This document shows, piece after piece, positions 7,818 through 15,999 of a stretch of DNA of 22,620 nucleotides. This DNA comes from Myxococcales bacterium (lineage in GTDB: Bacteria > Myxococcota > Polyangia > Fen-1088): NCBI GenBank assembly GCA_003153875.1, contig PMBY01000107.1, positions 15,823 through 38,442 of the forward strand. Reading direction: 5' to 3'. The notes beneath the pieces were generated by a model. That model had not been told where the DNA came from. It searched no databases and saw only the letters and a list, made by a program, of their open reading frames with translations. The position numbers and the translations under genes were made by a program. The stretch's first letter is position 1; each line of letters opens with the position of its first letter.

Positions 7818-9155
7818 TCACAGCTGCGCGAAGAAGCGGTCGACCCGGTCGGCCACGAACTCGCGCATCTGCTCGGTGAGCCCGGGGTAGACGCCGATGA
7901 ACAGCGTCCTCGTCATGATGGCGTCGCTGCCAGCGAGCGCACCGTGGACCCGGCGCGGGATGTCGCGGAAGCCCGGTTGCTTCAGAATGTTGCCCCCGAA
8001 CACCAGACGCGTCTCGATGTTCGCGTCCTCCAGCCAGTTGACGAAGCGCCGCCGATCGATGTGCTCGCGCACGGTGAGCGGCAGACCGAACCACGACGGG
8101 TTGGCGGGCGCCGGCACTTTCGGCAACACCAGGTGCTGCTCGTGCCGCCGGAAACGCTGTAGATAGTAGTCGGCATTGCCCCGGCGTGCTTCGATGAAGC
8201 CGGGCAGCTTCTTGAATTGCGCGCAGCCGAGGGCCGCCTGCATCTCGCTCACCTTCAGGTTGTAGCCCTGGCTCGAATAGATGTACTTGTGGTCGTACCC
8301 GGCCGGAAGCTCGCCGAGCTGCCAATCGAAGCGACGACCGCAGCTGTTGTTGCGCCCCGGCTCGCACCAGCAGTCGCGCCCCCAGTCGCGCAGCGAAATG
8401 CACGCGCGGCGCAGCTGGCCCTGATTGATGACGACCATGCCACCTTCGCCCATGGTCAGATGGTGGGCGGGGTAGAATGAGAGGCTCGACATCGCGCCGA
8501 AGCTGCCAACCAGGCGGCCGTGCCAGGTCGCGCCGAGCGCGTCGCAGGTGTCTTCCAGGAGCCACAGGCGGTGGCGTTTGGCCACCTCGGTGATCACGTC
8601 CAGCTCGGCCGGGATCCCGACCGTGTGCGGCACTAGGATGGCGCGCGTGCGCGAACCGACCGCCGCCTCAATCTGCGTCGGATCCAGGTTGTACTCGCCG
8701 GGCTGGCAGTCGACGAACACCGGCAACAGCCCGAGCTGCACGATGGGCGTGAGCGTGGTGGGGAACGTGGTCGCGGGCGTGATGACCTCGTCACCCGGCA
8801 TCAGGTGACCCTCGACCAGCGGGTTGCACACGGTCGCCAGCATGAGCAGGTTTGCGGACGACCCCGAGTTGACCAGCAGCGCGGCGGGCGCACCGAAATA
8901 GGAGCACATGCTCTGCTCGAACGCGTTGGCGAACGGCCCCGCCGTGAGCCAGTACTGGAGAATGCTCTCCACGCCATGTTCGAGCTCGTCGGCGTCGAAC
9001 ACGCGACCGGAATACGAGATGCGAGTGGTGCCGGGCACGAAGGGTCTCGGCCCGTGGGCCACCGAGTAGAATTCGCGGACCAAGCGCATGATCTCGCTGC
9101 GGAGCGGTTGCGCCCGCTCCGGGTTGCCCTGGTTTGGACTGGCGTCGGTGCTCAC
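7818..9155 (-). CDS. rfbH: CDP-4-keto-6-deoxy-D-glucose 3-dehydrase (RfbH/DdhC, E1)
   Basis: A 445-residue protein of the DegT/DnrJ/EryC1/StrS fold. The usual PLP-binding lysine is replaced by histidine (H231 in FYPAHHLTMGEGG), the hallmark of the E1 dehydrase that uses PMP rather than PLP. The [2Fe-2S] ligands fit the published E1 spacing C-X57-C-X-C-X7-C exactly: C204, C262, C264 and C272. With an E3-type reductase it removes the C3 hydroxyl of CDP-4-keto-6-deoxyglucose, the committed step to 3,6-dideoxyhexoses. GTG at 9155 is the start: it overlaps the ugd stop as GTGA and has GAGGAGGAG just upstream; the frame's longer extension lies inside ugd. No E3 reductase gene is in the window. Confidence 0.95.
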   Translation of the reverse strand: MSTDASPNQGNPERAQPLRSEIMRLVREFYSVAHGPRPFVPGTTRISYSGRVFDADELEHGVESILQYWLTAGPFANAFEQSMCSYFGAPAALLVNSGSSANLLMLATVCNPLVEGHLMPGDEVITPATTFPTTLTPIVQLGLLPVFVDCQPGEYNLDPTQIEAAVGSRTRAILVPHTVGIPAELDVITEVAKRHRLWLLEDTCDALGATWHGRLVGSFGAMSSLSFYPAHHLTMGEGGMVVINQGQLRRACISLRDWGRDCWCEPGRNNSCGRRFDWQLGELPAGYDHKYIYSSQGYNLKVSEMQAALGCAQFKKLPGFIEARRGNADYYLQRFRRHEQHLVLPKVPAPANPSWFGLPLTVREHIDRRRFVNWLEDANIETRLVFGGNILKQPGFRDIPRRVHGALAGSDAIMTRTLFIGVYPGLTEQMREFVADRVDRFFAQL

Positions 9156-10510
9156 GGGCTCCTCCTCTGGGCGCGATGGCCGATGGTCAGGTATGTCCCC
9201 TGCGCGAAATCGTCCGCCCGCAACATGCGGCGCGGATCGACGATCCATTTGCCCCGGATCTGCGATGCGAGGTCCGTATGGGCGAGGCGCGCGTACTCGC
9301 GCCATTTGGTCGCCACGATGATCACGTCAAACCTCGGCAGCGCCGGCTCCCACTCGCCAAGAAAGGTGACCGGCAGCGGGTACAGCTCCCTTCGCGCATT
9401 AGCGGCCGCGGCCGGATCGTGCGTGGCGACCTCACAACCGGCCCGAATCAGGTGGCGGATGATGCTGAGCGATGCCGACTCGCGCACGTCGTCGGTCTCG
9501 GGCTTGAACGCCAGACCGAGCACGAGCACCTTGCGCCCCTCGAGCGGCGCCGCGTGCGCCTGCAGCAAGGCGACCACCTGCCCGGGCTGCCGCTCGTTGA
9601 TGTCCAGCACCGCCTGCAGTAGGCACATGGGCTGGCCGTGCTCGCGTCCCAGCGTCCGCAGCGCCTGGACGTCCTTCGGAAAGCAGCTCCCGCCGAACCC
9701 GCAGCCGGGCACGAGGTAGGTGAGGATGTCCGGGCGCGCGCGCTCACCGCCCACGACTGGGTTCCAGCGCCGATCGAAGTGCACGCCGGCCAGGACCTGC
9801 TGTGCGTCGATGCCGCCGAGCGCGAAACAGAGGTTAGCCAGCTCGTTCACCGCCGAGATCTGGGTCGCCAGCAGGCAGTTGTTCGCGTACTTGATCATCT
9901 CGGCGGTGCGCGTGTTGACCGCGAGCTTGTCGCAGTCCCACGGTGCATACGCCTCCTGCAGCCGGCGGAGCGTGGCCGCGTCCTCGTGCCCGAGGACGAT
10001 GCGGTCCGGGTTCATGAAATCCTCGATCGCGCTGCCCTCACGCAGGAACTCCGGGTTCATGCCCAGGCCGAACTGGCCGACCTGGAGACCGGCCGCGTGC
10101 TCGATCCATTCCCGCACCACCGTGTCCGTGGTCCCCGGGACCACCGTGCTCTTCACCACCACCGCACAGTATCGCTCCGCCCGCAGCCGGCTACCCACCT
10201 CGGTGGCCGCGTTCTCGACCGCGCGGAGGTCGATCTTGCCATTGGCCGACGGCGTTCCCACCGCGATGAGGACCAGATCGCTCTTCTCGACCACGTCGTC
10301 GAGCGAGGCCTGCGCGCGGAACCGCCGTTGCGCCAGGACGTCGCGCAGCAGCGAGGGAAGCCCGGCCTCGTGAATGTGCGCCCGACCGCGGTTGAGTTGC
10401 TCGACCACGTCCGCGCGCACGTCGACGCACACGACGTCGTGCCCCTTGGCGGCCAGACAGACGCCGGAAACCAGACCGACGTACCCGGAACCGACCACCG
10501 TGATCTGCAT
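9152..10510 (-). CDS. ugd: UDP-glucose 6-dehydrogenase
   Basis: A 452-residue enzyme with all landmarks of the UDP-glucose/GDP-mannose dehydrogenase family. The N-terminal NAD motif GSGYVG is at residues 7-12, the catalytic-site lysine at 207 in EMIKYANN, and the nucleophilic cysteine C276 in GCGFGGSCFPKD. The C-terminal domain has the LGLAFKPETDDVRES segment. It oxidises UDP-glucose to UDP-glucuronate with two NAD+. ATG at 10510 begins directly at the Rossmann strand and lies 5 bases after the stop of the upstream decarboxylase gene; the frame continues to 10696 only inside that gene. With the neighbouring UXS-like SDR it would make UDP-xylose. GDP-mannose as substrate is much less likely given this neighbour. 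Confidence 0.95.
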   Translation of the reverse strand: MQITVVGSGYVGLVSGVCLAAKGHDVVCVDVRADVVEQLNRGRAHIHEAGLPSLLRDVLAQRRFRAQASLDDVVEKSDLVLIAVGTPSANGKIDLRAVENAATEVGSRLRAERYCAVVVKSTVVPGTTDTVVREWIEHAAGLQVGQFGLGMNPEFLREGSAIEDFMNPDRIVLGHEDAATLRRLQEAYAPWDCDKLAVNTRTAEMIKYANNCLLATQISAVNELANLCFALGGIDAQQVLAGVHFDRRWNPVVGGERARPDILTYLVPGCGFGGSCFPKDVQALRTLGREHGQPMCLLQAVLDINERQPGQVVALLQAHAAPLEGRKVLVLGLAFKPETDDVRESASLSIIRHLIRAGCEVATHDPAAAANARRELYPLPVTFLGEWEPALPRFDVIIVATKWREYARLAHTDLASQIRGKWIVDPRRMLRADDFAQGTYLTIGHRAQRRSP

Positions 10511-10515
10511 CGGGG

Positions 10516-11586
10516 TCACCCCGCCGCAGCCACCGGATGGTCCAGGTAGTAACGCCAGGTGCGCTCGAGCCCTTCCGGCAGGTCGATGGTTGGCCGGTAC
10601 CCGAGCAGCTCCCGGGCCTTCGCGATCGACGGGCAACGCCGCTGTGGATTGTCGGTCGTGTAGTGCGGATCGTCGCTGCCTTGGAACACCACGCACAGAG
10701 GCTTGCCTGAGACCTGGATCACCAACTCAGCCAGCGCGTGCATCGAGATCTCCGGCGACTCGGTGCCGATGTTGAACGGCTCACCGCGGTGGTCGCTGAG
10801 TAGCGCGCGCAGGTAGCCCTTCATGGCGTCCGCGACGTAGCAGAAGGTCCGGGTGGCGCGGCCGTCCGACAGCAAGACGGGGTTGCGGTTATCGAGCACG
10901 TCCCGGAACAGATCCGGCAGCACGCGCCGGTCGCTGATCTTCAGACCCGGCCCGTAGTTGTTGAACGGCCGCACGATGGTGACCGGGACGTGATGGACCT
11001 GCCAGAAGTTCACGCACAGGGTCTCGGAGAAGCGCTTGGATTCGTCGTAGCAGGCACGTGGCCCGGTGCAACTCACGAATCCGCGGTAGGTCTCGGGAGT
11101 CGGGATGTTCGCCGGATCCGGATCGCCGTAGATCTCGCTGGTGGAGAAGCACAGGAAGCCTTCCACCGGCCGTGCCACCGCGTGCTCGAGAAGATGCCGG
11201 AGCCCCAACACGTTCGCGTCCATGGTCTCGATCGGGTGCTGCCGATAGTAGATCGGCGAAGCGATCGAGGCCGCGTGAACGATGAAGTCGACCTCCCCCA
11301 GGGAGGCGCGCTCGCACACGTCCCGCTGCTCCCAGACCAGGTCCGAGCGACCGCGCAGCGCCTCCATCCAGCCCGGCAGCCCTCGCGCGTAGCAGTCCCA
11401 GGCCATGAGGCGGCACCGGCTATCGACGAGTGCCGTCTCGTTCAGCCGCAGGAAGTAGTGGACGAACTGGCTACCCAGAAATCCCGCCGCACCGGTCAGC
11501 AGGACGGTCTTGCCGCGAAAACGCTGATTGAGCTCGCCTAGATCCTCGACTACCCGCTCAGCGTCGGCGACGAGGTGGCGGTCCAT
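10516..11586 (-). CDS. UDP-glucuronate decarboxylase (UXS)-like SDR
   Basis: A 356-residue extended SDR. The NAD motif TGAAGFLG is at residues 31-38, the active-site serine lies in CFSTSEIYGDP, and the catalytic pair is Y180/K184 in YDESK. The VRPFNNYGPG and PQRRCPSIAKARELLGYRP segments match the UDP-xylose synthase branch, which oxidises and decarboxylates UDP-glucuronate to UDP-xylose. It is first in a tight three-gene block with ugd and rfbH. ATG at 11586 is chosen because the sequence from there fits the family; the longer frame to 11682 is Cys-rich and unlikely to be translated. The alternative, a dTDP-/UDP-glucose 4,6-dehydratase, fits the C-terminal motifs less well. Confidence 0.85.
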   Translation of the reverse strand: MDRHLVADAERVVEDLGELNQRFRGKTVLLTGAAGFLGSQFVHYFLRLNETALVDSRCRLMAWDCYARGLPGWMEALRGRSDLVWEQRDVCERASLGEVDFIVHAASIASPIYYRQHPIETMDANVLGLRHLLEHAVARPVEGFLCFSTSEIYGDPDPANIPTPETYRGFVSCTGPRACYDESKRFSETLCVNFWQVHHVPVTIVRPFNNYGPGLKISDRRVLPDLFRDVLDNRNPVLLSDGRATRTFCYVADAMKGYLRALLSDHRGEPFNIGTESPEISMHALAELVIQVSGKPLCVVFQGSDDPHYTTDNPQRRCPSIAKARELLGYRPTIDLPEGLERTWRYYLDHPVAAAG

Positions 11587-11595
11587 GCGGCCACT

Positions 11596-11613
11596 GTAGC
11601 AGTCACGTGCTAC
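11596..11613. repeat. Short inverted repeat upstream of the uxs-like gene
   Basis: Arms GTAGCA (11596-11601) and TGCTAC (11608-11613) enclose 6 bases. It begins 9 bases upstream of the uxs-like start codon, so it could be an operator or a leader hairpin over the ribosome site. The arms are short and it could be chance. Confidence 0.3.
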
Positions 11614-11775
11614 GATGCCAACGCAAACGCACTTGCCTGCAGGGGTTCCGCAGCATGCGGGGCGGAGGAATGCAGCCGGCATCCGCGATGAACGTCATCC
11701 CCAGCGAACTGCAACCATTTTTCGCAATCGACGCGTGCGCGACTCAATTTGTCAGGCATCGGGGCCTCAACGGGT

Positions 11776-11802
11776 TTGCCGACACTCCTCTCTGCCTATA
11801 AC
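11776..11802 (+). promoter_or_regulatory. Weak sigma70-like promoter candidate for the plus-strand operon
   Basis: TTGCCG (11776-11781) and TATAAC (11797-11802) are separated by 15 bases, slightly short for a sigma70 promoter. If used, the transcript would carry an untranslated leader of about 130 bases before the methyltransferase gene. The boxes are in the right place and are more AT-rich than their surroundings, but this is only a pattern match. Confidence 0.3.
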
Positions 11803-11938
11803 ATGGTCTAAAGCACAGAGCGCTCTTGCCACCCGCTGCCTCCCATGTCCCCACCCCGCCGAGCATGACGCCCCTTTCTCCCCACGACACACAGACACTC
11901 CCGCCCGTCCCTGCGCACCTCCCGAAAGGCCGACGGAT

Positions 11939-12898
11939 ATGAAATGCCCCATCTGCGGCACGGCGACAGAGAAAATCGTCGACAACCTCCTCCACTGCGA
12001 GGACTGCAGTCTCACTTTCGATTCCACCAGAACGCAACCCGCATACTACGAGAATTGCCTCGGCTACACGCCCGCAATCTACAACACCTTCGGCGATCAC
12101 CTCGACGTCGCCGCGACCATTGTCCCGCATCTTTCTCCCGAGCACCGCATACTCGACATCGGGTGCAGTGACGGGAGGCTTCTGCTCGAGCTTCGGAAGC
12201 GAGGCTTTCCCAACGTCACTGCGTACGAAGTGAACAAGGAATGCCAGAGGCACCTCCAGAGCCACGGCATCCCGCTGATGGCCAAGGGCCAGACCTTCGA
12301 TTTCATCGTGCTTTCGCACGTGATAGAGCACGTCGACGACCTCGGACAGATCAAGTCGTTCGTGGATGAGGTGGCCACCGAACGCGCACTGCTCTACGTC
12401 GAGACCCCGAACCGGCGCGAGTACGCGCGCTATCCCAAGCACATCTACAGCAATCAAGAGCACATCAACAACTTCGACCTCTTCTCGATCCGCCGGCTGT
12501 TCAAGGACTGGTCGGTCGTCCACTTCGCGGAGAAGTCCGCCCACCTCCAGACCTATGCGGCGGTGTGGTGCCTGTTCTCGCGCCGCTCGCTTGAGGGCGA
12601 CTATGGGAAGATATACTTCCGCGAGGTCGAGCGTCTGCTCGCGGAGGCCGGGGACGAGTTCGCGGTCTGGGGCGCCGGCGAGTTCGCGGTGCAGATCATC
12701 AACAAGTACCATCCGAAGGTGAAGCTGATCGTCGACACCTACAAGGCGGGTGGCACCATCTGCGGCTACCCCATCCACATGCCGGAAGCGTTGCTCAAGT
12801 ACGACGGCACCCTGGCCGTCTTCTCCACCGCCAAGCAGGACGAGATACGTGGCGCCGCCATCAAGCTCGGATTCCGGGGCAAGATCGTCTTGTTCTAG
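11939..12898 (+). CDS. Class I SAM-dependent methyltransferase with N-terminal zinc ribbon
   Basis: A 319-residue protein in three parts. A zinc-ribbon-like start has four cysteines (C3, C6, C20, C23: CPIC and CEDC). A class I methyltransferase domain carries the SAM loop DIGCSDG (73-79) and the HVIEHVDDL segment. A C-terminal Rossmann-like region begins at about residue 238 (VWGAGEFAVQIINKY). This arrangement recalls sugar C-methyltransferases of deoxysugar pathways, though O-methylation of the glycan end is also possible. It is the first gene of the plus-strand operon. ATG at 11939 is chosen because the zinc ribbon begins there; the frame is open to 11615 without family-like sequence. The next gene starts 9 bases after its stop. 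Confidence 0.85.
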   Translation: MKCPICGTATEKIVDNLLHCEDCSLTFDSTRTQPAYYENCLGYTPAIYNTFGDHLDVAATIVPHLSPEHRILDIGCSDGRLLLELRKRGFPNVTAYEVNKECQRHLQSHGIPLMAKGQTFDFIVLSHVIEHVDDLGQIKSFVDEVATERALLYVETPNRREYARYPKHIYSNQEHINNFDLFSIRRLFKDWSVVHFAEKSAHLQTYAAVWCLFSRRSLEGDYGKIYFREVERLLAEAGDEFAVWGAGEFAVQIINKYHPKVKLIVDTYKAGGTICGYPIHMPEALLKYDGTLAVFSTAKQDEIRGAAIKLGFRGKIVLF

Positions 12899-12907
12899 GG
12901 AGAGCCC

Positions 12908-14452
12908 GTGGCCAACGACGACATTTTCGAGAAGCTCTTCATCTTCGAGATGGCCAACAATCACATGGGCGATCTCGAGCACGGGCTTGGCATCATTCGT
13001 GAGTTCGCCAAGGTCGCACGCAATTTCGATTTCCGGTTCGCCTTCAAGTTCCAATATCGCCAGCTCGACACCTTCATTCATCCGCAATACAAGGGCCGCA
13101 AAGACCTAACGTACGTCGCGCGGTTCGAAAGCACGAGGCTCAGCGAGGATCAGTTCCTGCGGCTGAAGCAGGAGGCCGAGCGGCTTGGATTCGTCACCGT
13201 GTGCACCGCGTTCGACGAGGCGTCGGTCGATCTCGTCGAGAAGCACGGGTACGACATCCTCAAGGTCGCAAGCTGCTCCTTCACCGACTGGCCGCTGCTC
13301 GAGCGGGTGGTGAACAGCCGGCTGCCCATCATGCTGTCCACCGCGGGCGCGGAGCTGCAGGACATCGACAGCGTGGTCGCGTTCTTCACCCACCGGGAGA
13401 AGCACTTCGCGCTCATGCACTGTGTCGGCGAGTACCCGACCGCCGGGCAACACCTCGAGCTCGGGCAGATCGACTTCCTCCACAGGAGATATCCCGAGGC
13501 CGTGGTCGGCTATTCCACCCACGAGGAGCCGGCGAACTTCGACGCGGTCAAGATCGCGATCGGAAAGGGCGCCTCCATCTTCGAACGGCACGTCGGCCTG
13601 AAGACCGAGCGCTACGACCTGAACGCCTATTCCTCGACCCCCGAGCAGGCCGAGCGGTGGCTGTCCGCCGCGCGCGAGGCGTTCATCATGTGCGGCGCCT
13701 GGGACAAGCGGCGCGAGGTGACTGAGCGCGAGCTCGCCGATCTCGACGGTCTCAAGCGCGGCGCTTTCGCGGCGCGAGACATCGCCGAAGGCGAGAAGAT
13801 CCGGCCCGCCGACGCGTTCTTCGCCATCCCCAACGTGCCCGGGCAGCTACTCGCCAATCACTTCTCGAAGTACTCCGATTTCACCACGCGCACCCGCATA
13901 CCCTCCGGCCAGCCTCTGCTGTCCGCCCAGGTCGACTACATGAACACGCGGGCGAAAGTATCCGTGATACTCGCCAGGCTCCGCCAGCTCGTGAAGGCGA
14001 GCAACATCGCTCTCCCGCTCAAGGTCGACCTCGAGATCTCACACCAGCACGGTATGGATCATTTCGAGCGGTACGGCGCGTCCATCATTAGCTGCATCAA
14101 CCGGGAGTACTGCAAGAAGATCGTCATCATGCTTCCCGGCCAGGAGAATCCCACTCACCACCACAAGAAGAAGGAGGAGACCTTCCACATCCTCCACGGG
14201 AGTCTCTACATCAAGATCGACGGCAAGGAGACGCAGTACCGGAAGGGCGAGTTGGCGGTCGTGGAGAGGGGGCAGCCGCACAGCTTCCGGTCCGATACCG
14301 GCGCCATCTTCGAGGAGGTCTCGACCACCCACTTCACCGACGATTCCTTCTACGCCGACGCGTCGATCATGGAGAACCCGAACCGCAAGACCTGGCTGAC
14401 GGTCTGGTCCGATCGCCTGTACGACGCGTCCAGAAAGGAGCGTGGTCGGTGA
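12908..14452 (+). CDS. NeuB-family synthase fused to SAF and cupin domains
   Basis: A 514-residue, three-domain protein. Residues 1-265 are a NeuB-type TIM barrel (FEMANNHMG, KFQY, LMHCVGEYPT, VVGYSTHEE, FERHVGLK). Residues 280-343 are a SAF/antifreeze-like domain (KRGAFAARDIAEGEKI). Residues 375-490 are a cupin with motif 1 as G411-X5-H417-X-H419-X4-E424-X6-G431 and H458 in motif 2. NeuB enzymes condense phosphoenolpyruvate with an N-acyl aminohexose to give nonulosonic acids. Here the usual EKHFTLD...GPDH block reads ERHVGLKTERYDLNAYS, so the substrate may differ. The cupin may be a metal-dependent isomerase or a regulatory sugar-binding module. GTG at 12908 follows AGGGAG 5 bases upstream. 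The stop overlaps the next start as GTGA. Confidence 0.87.
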   Translation: MANDDIFEKLFIFEMANNHMGDLEHGLGIIREFAKVARNFDFRFAFKFQYRQLDTFIHPQYKGRKDLTYVARFESTRLSEDQFLRLKQEAERLGFVTVCTAFDEASVDLVEKHGYDILKVASCSFTDWPLLERVVNSRLPIMLSTAGAELQDIDSVVAFFTHREKHFALMHCVGEYPTAGQHLELGQIDFLHRRYPEAVVGYSTHEEPANFDAVKIAIGKGASIFERHVGLKTERYDLNAYSSTPEQAERWLSAAREAFIMCGAWDKRREVTERELADLDGLKRGAFAARDIAEGEKIRPADAFFAIPNVPGQLLANHFSKYSDFTTRTRIPSGQPLLSAQVDYMNTRAKVSVILARLRQLVKASNIALPLKVDLEISHQHGMDHFERYGASIISCINREYCKKIVIMLPGQENPTHHHKKKEETFHILHGSLYIKIDGKETQYRKGELAVVERGQPHSFRSDTGAIFEEVSTTHFTDDSFYADASIMENPNRKTWLTVWSDRLYDASRKERGR

Positions 14453-14994
14453 AGACGATCATTTGGGACGTCGACGATACGCTGAACGACCTGATGCGGG
14501 CGTGGAGCCGTGGAAGGATCCGCTACCGGCTTATCACCGAGAATCCCCCCCATCGGCTGCTGGGCATGTCGAAGGACCAGTACCTGACGTCGTACGATCG
14601 TTTCCGGCTCTCAGGTGCGTACCGCAGGCTCGCGCCGCTTCCCGAGGCGCTGCGCTGGTTCAGAAAACACGGACACCGATACCGGCACGTCGCACTGAGC
14701 GCCGTGCCGCGAAAGGCGGCGCATGTCTCCTCGGAATGGGTGTTCAGGAACTTCGGCGAATGGATCGACACCTTCGCCTTCGTGCCGTCCTATCGGAAGG
14801 GCGAGCGGGGGAGCACAGCCAGGCGATCGAAGCATGAATTCGTCAGGCAATTCGGGCTGCGCGGGATCTACGTGGACGACAATGCCGACGCCATCGCCCA
14901 GTTGAGGACGCTCGGATTGAAGTGTGTGCTGGTGCCGAGACCGTGGAATGGGGGCGCCGGCAGCTTGCAAGAGGCGTTCGAGAAGATAGGATGA
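14449..14994 (+). CDS. HAD-superfamily hydrolase (putative sugar phosphatase)
   Basis: A 181-residue protein with the four HAD motifs: DVDDT at residues 7-11 (nucleophile D7, acid D9), S84 in ALSAVP, K128, and the acidic pair D143/D144 in YVDDNAD. HAD enzymes of this size commonly remove phosphate from small metabolites in the cytoplasm. Placed directly after a NeuB-type synthase and overlapping it by GTGA, it is a good candidate to dephosphorylate the product of that enzyme, as a KDO-8-phosphate or sialate-9-phosphate phosphatase would; this is inference from context. The start is GTG at 14449 with AAAGGAG 8 bases upstream. The insert between motifs I and II (about 70 residues) is a C1-type cap of unknown specificity. 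Confidence 0.8.
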   Translation: MKTIIWDVDDTLNDLMRAWSRGRIRYRLITENPPHRLLGMSKDQYLTSYDRFRLSGAYRRLAPLPEALRWFRKHGHRYRHVALSAVPRKAAHVSSEWVFRNFGEWIDTFAFVPSYRKGERGSTARRSKHEFVRQFGLRGIYVDDNADAIAQLRTLGLKCVLVPRPWNGGAGSLQEAFEKIG

Positions 14995-15026
14995 CCGATG
15001 CTCATGACGGCACTCGAGGAGCCCCG

Positions 15027-15818
15027 ATGACGTCCGCGAATGGAATCAAGGCTGTGGTCCTGGCGGGAGGAAAGGGCTCGCGACTGAGCGAGGAGACGGT
15101 CTCAAAACCAAAGCCGATGGTCGAGGTGGGCGGCCGGCCGCTGCTCTGGCATGTCATGAAGATCTACTCCCACTATGGCATCCGCGACTTCATCGTGTGC
15201 CTTGGGTTCATGGGCCACAAGATCAAGGAGTATTTCTTCCACTACAGCCTCTTCAATGCGGACGTGACCATCGATACGCGGGGCGGGATGACCGTGCACC
15301 ACAGCCAGGCGGAGGACTGGCGCGTGACCCTGGTCGACACCGGCGAGGAGACCCTGACCGGCGGACGCCTGAAGCGCATCCGCAAGTACCTGGGCGACGA
15401 TCCGGTCTTTTGTCTCACCTACGGCGACGGGGTGGCCGACGTGGACATCACCGAGACGATCGCGTTCCACCGGCGGCACGGCAAGCTGGCGACGGTGACC
15501 GCGGTGCGGCCCATGGCCCGCTTCGGGTCGCTGGACATGGGCGAGGACGGGCACGTGCGGCGGTTCGACGAGAAACCGCCGGGCGAAGGCGGCTGCATCA
15601 ACGGCGGCTTCTTCGTCCTGTCCCCCAAAGTCATCGACTACATCGAGGGCGACGCCACCCTGTGGGAGAGACAGCCGCTCGAGACCCTGGCGCGCGAGGG
15701 GCAACTGATGGCCTTCGTCCACCAGGGGTTCTGGCAACCGATCGACACCTTGCGTGACCGCAACCGCCTGGAGGAGCTGTGGGCGGGCGGCAAGCCACCC
15801 TGGAAAGTCTGGCGGTAG
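15027..15818 (+). CDS. rfbF: Glucose-1-phosphate cytidylyltransferase
   Basis: A 263-residue nucleotidyltransferase. The signature LAGGKGSRLSEET is at residues 12-24, followed by KPKPM, then LLWHVMKIYSHYG, the metal-binding YGDG segment and the GGFFV and WQPIDT segments. These match RfbF/DdhA, which makes CDP-glucose from CTP and glucose 1-phosphate and opens the CDP-dideoxyhexose pathway. Length agrees with the family (about 257). The ATG at 15027 has GAGGAG 6 bases upstream and is preferred. An in-frame ATG at 14991 overlaps the HAD stop as ATGA but has a poorly placed ribosome site; either is possible. The gene is about 5.9 kb from rfbH and on the opposite strand, so the CDP pathway is split over two transcripts. 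Confidence 0.94.
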   Translation: MTSANGIKAVVLAGGKGSRLSEETVSKPKPMVEVGGRPLLWHVMKIYSHYGIRDFIVCLGFMGHKIKEYFFHYSLFNADVTIDTRGGMTVHHSQAEDWRVTLVDTGEETLTGGRLKRIRKYLGDDPVFCLTYGDGVADVDITETIAFHRRHGKLATVTAVRPMARFGSLDMGEDGHVRRFDEKPPGEGGCINGGFFVLSPKVIDYIEGDATLWERQPLETLAREGQLMAFVHQGFWQPIDTLRDRNRLEELWAGGKPPWKVWR

Positions 15819-15852
15819 GCGAGGGAGACGGAAGTCCGGCGAGCGGAGCGGC

Positions 15853-15999
15853 ATGCGGATCCTGACCACCGGCAACATGGGCTACATTGGGCCCGCACTA
15901 GTGGCCGAGCTCCGATCGCGCAATCCGCGCCCCGAGATCGTCGGCCTCGACAGCGGACTGTTCGCCCATTGCCCGCTCGACACGGCCGGATCCAGATGA
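15853..15999 (+). pseudogene. Truncated SDR epimerase, N-terminal stub
   Basis: Forty-eight codons read as the first strand-helix-strand of an extended SDR: MRILTTGNMGYIGPALVAEL, with the NAD-binding TGNMGYIG, then EIVGLDSGLFAHC. That start is familiar from NAD-dependent sugar epimerases of about 300-350 residues. The frame ends at TGA 15997-15999, which overlaps the ATG of the next SDR gene as ATGA. The rest of the fold and the catalytic YxxxK are absent, so the stub cannot be an active epimerase. It is probably the leftover of a gene replaced or deleted when the following gene was inserted. A small translated peptide that couples translation of the next gene is possible. Confidence in the identity of the stub is good. 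Confidence 0.75.

Larger units (their letters stand above)
11587..11938. other. Divergent intergenic region between the two main operons
   Basis: This 352-base gap divides the minus-strand uxs-ugd-rfbH block from the plus-strand operon. A short hairpin-forming inverted repeat lies close to the uxs start, and a weak promoter-like pair at 11776-11802 faces right; both are listed separately. The second half is unusually pyrimidine-rich on the plus strand. Open frames cross it but show no recognisable protein. No further gene is seen. Confidence 0.5.

Noticed and set aside
9638..10549. A 303-codon plus-strand frame opposite ugd
   Set aside because: It is antisense to conserved ugd motifs and shows no protein family features.
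11615..11938. Upstream extension of the methyltransferase frame by 108 codons
   Set aside because: The zinc ribbon starts at the ATG at 11939, and the extension is proline-rich and without similarity to the family.
11744..13087. A 447-codon open frame on the minus strand opposite the methyltransferase and NeuB genes
   Set aside because: It mirrors codon periodicity of the plus-strand genes at high GC, has no recognisable motif, and the plus-strand proteins are clear.
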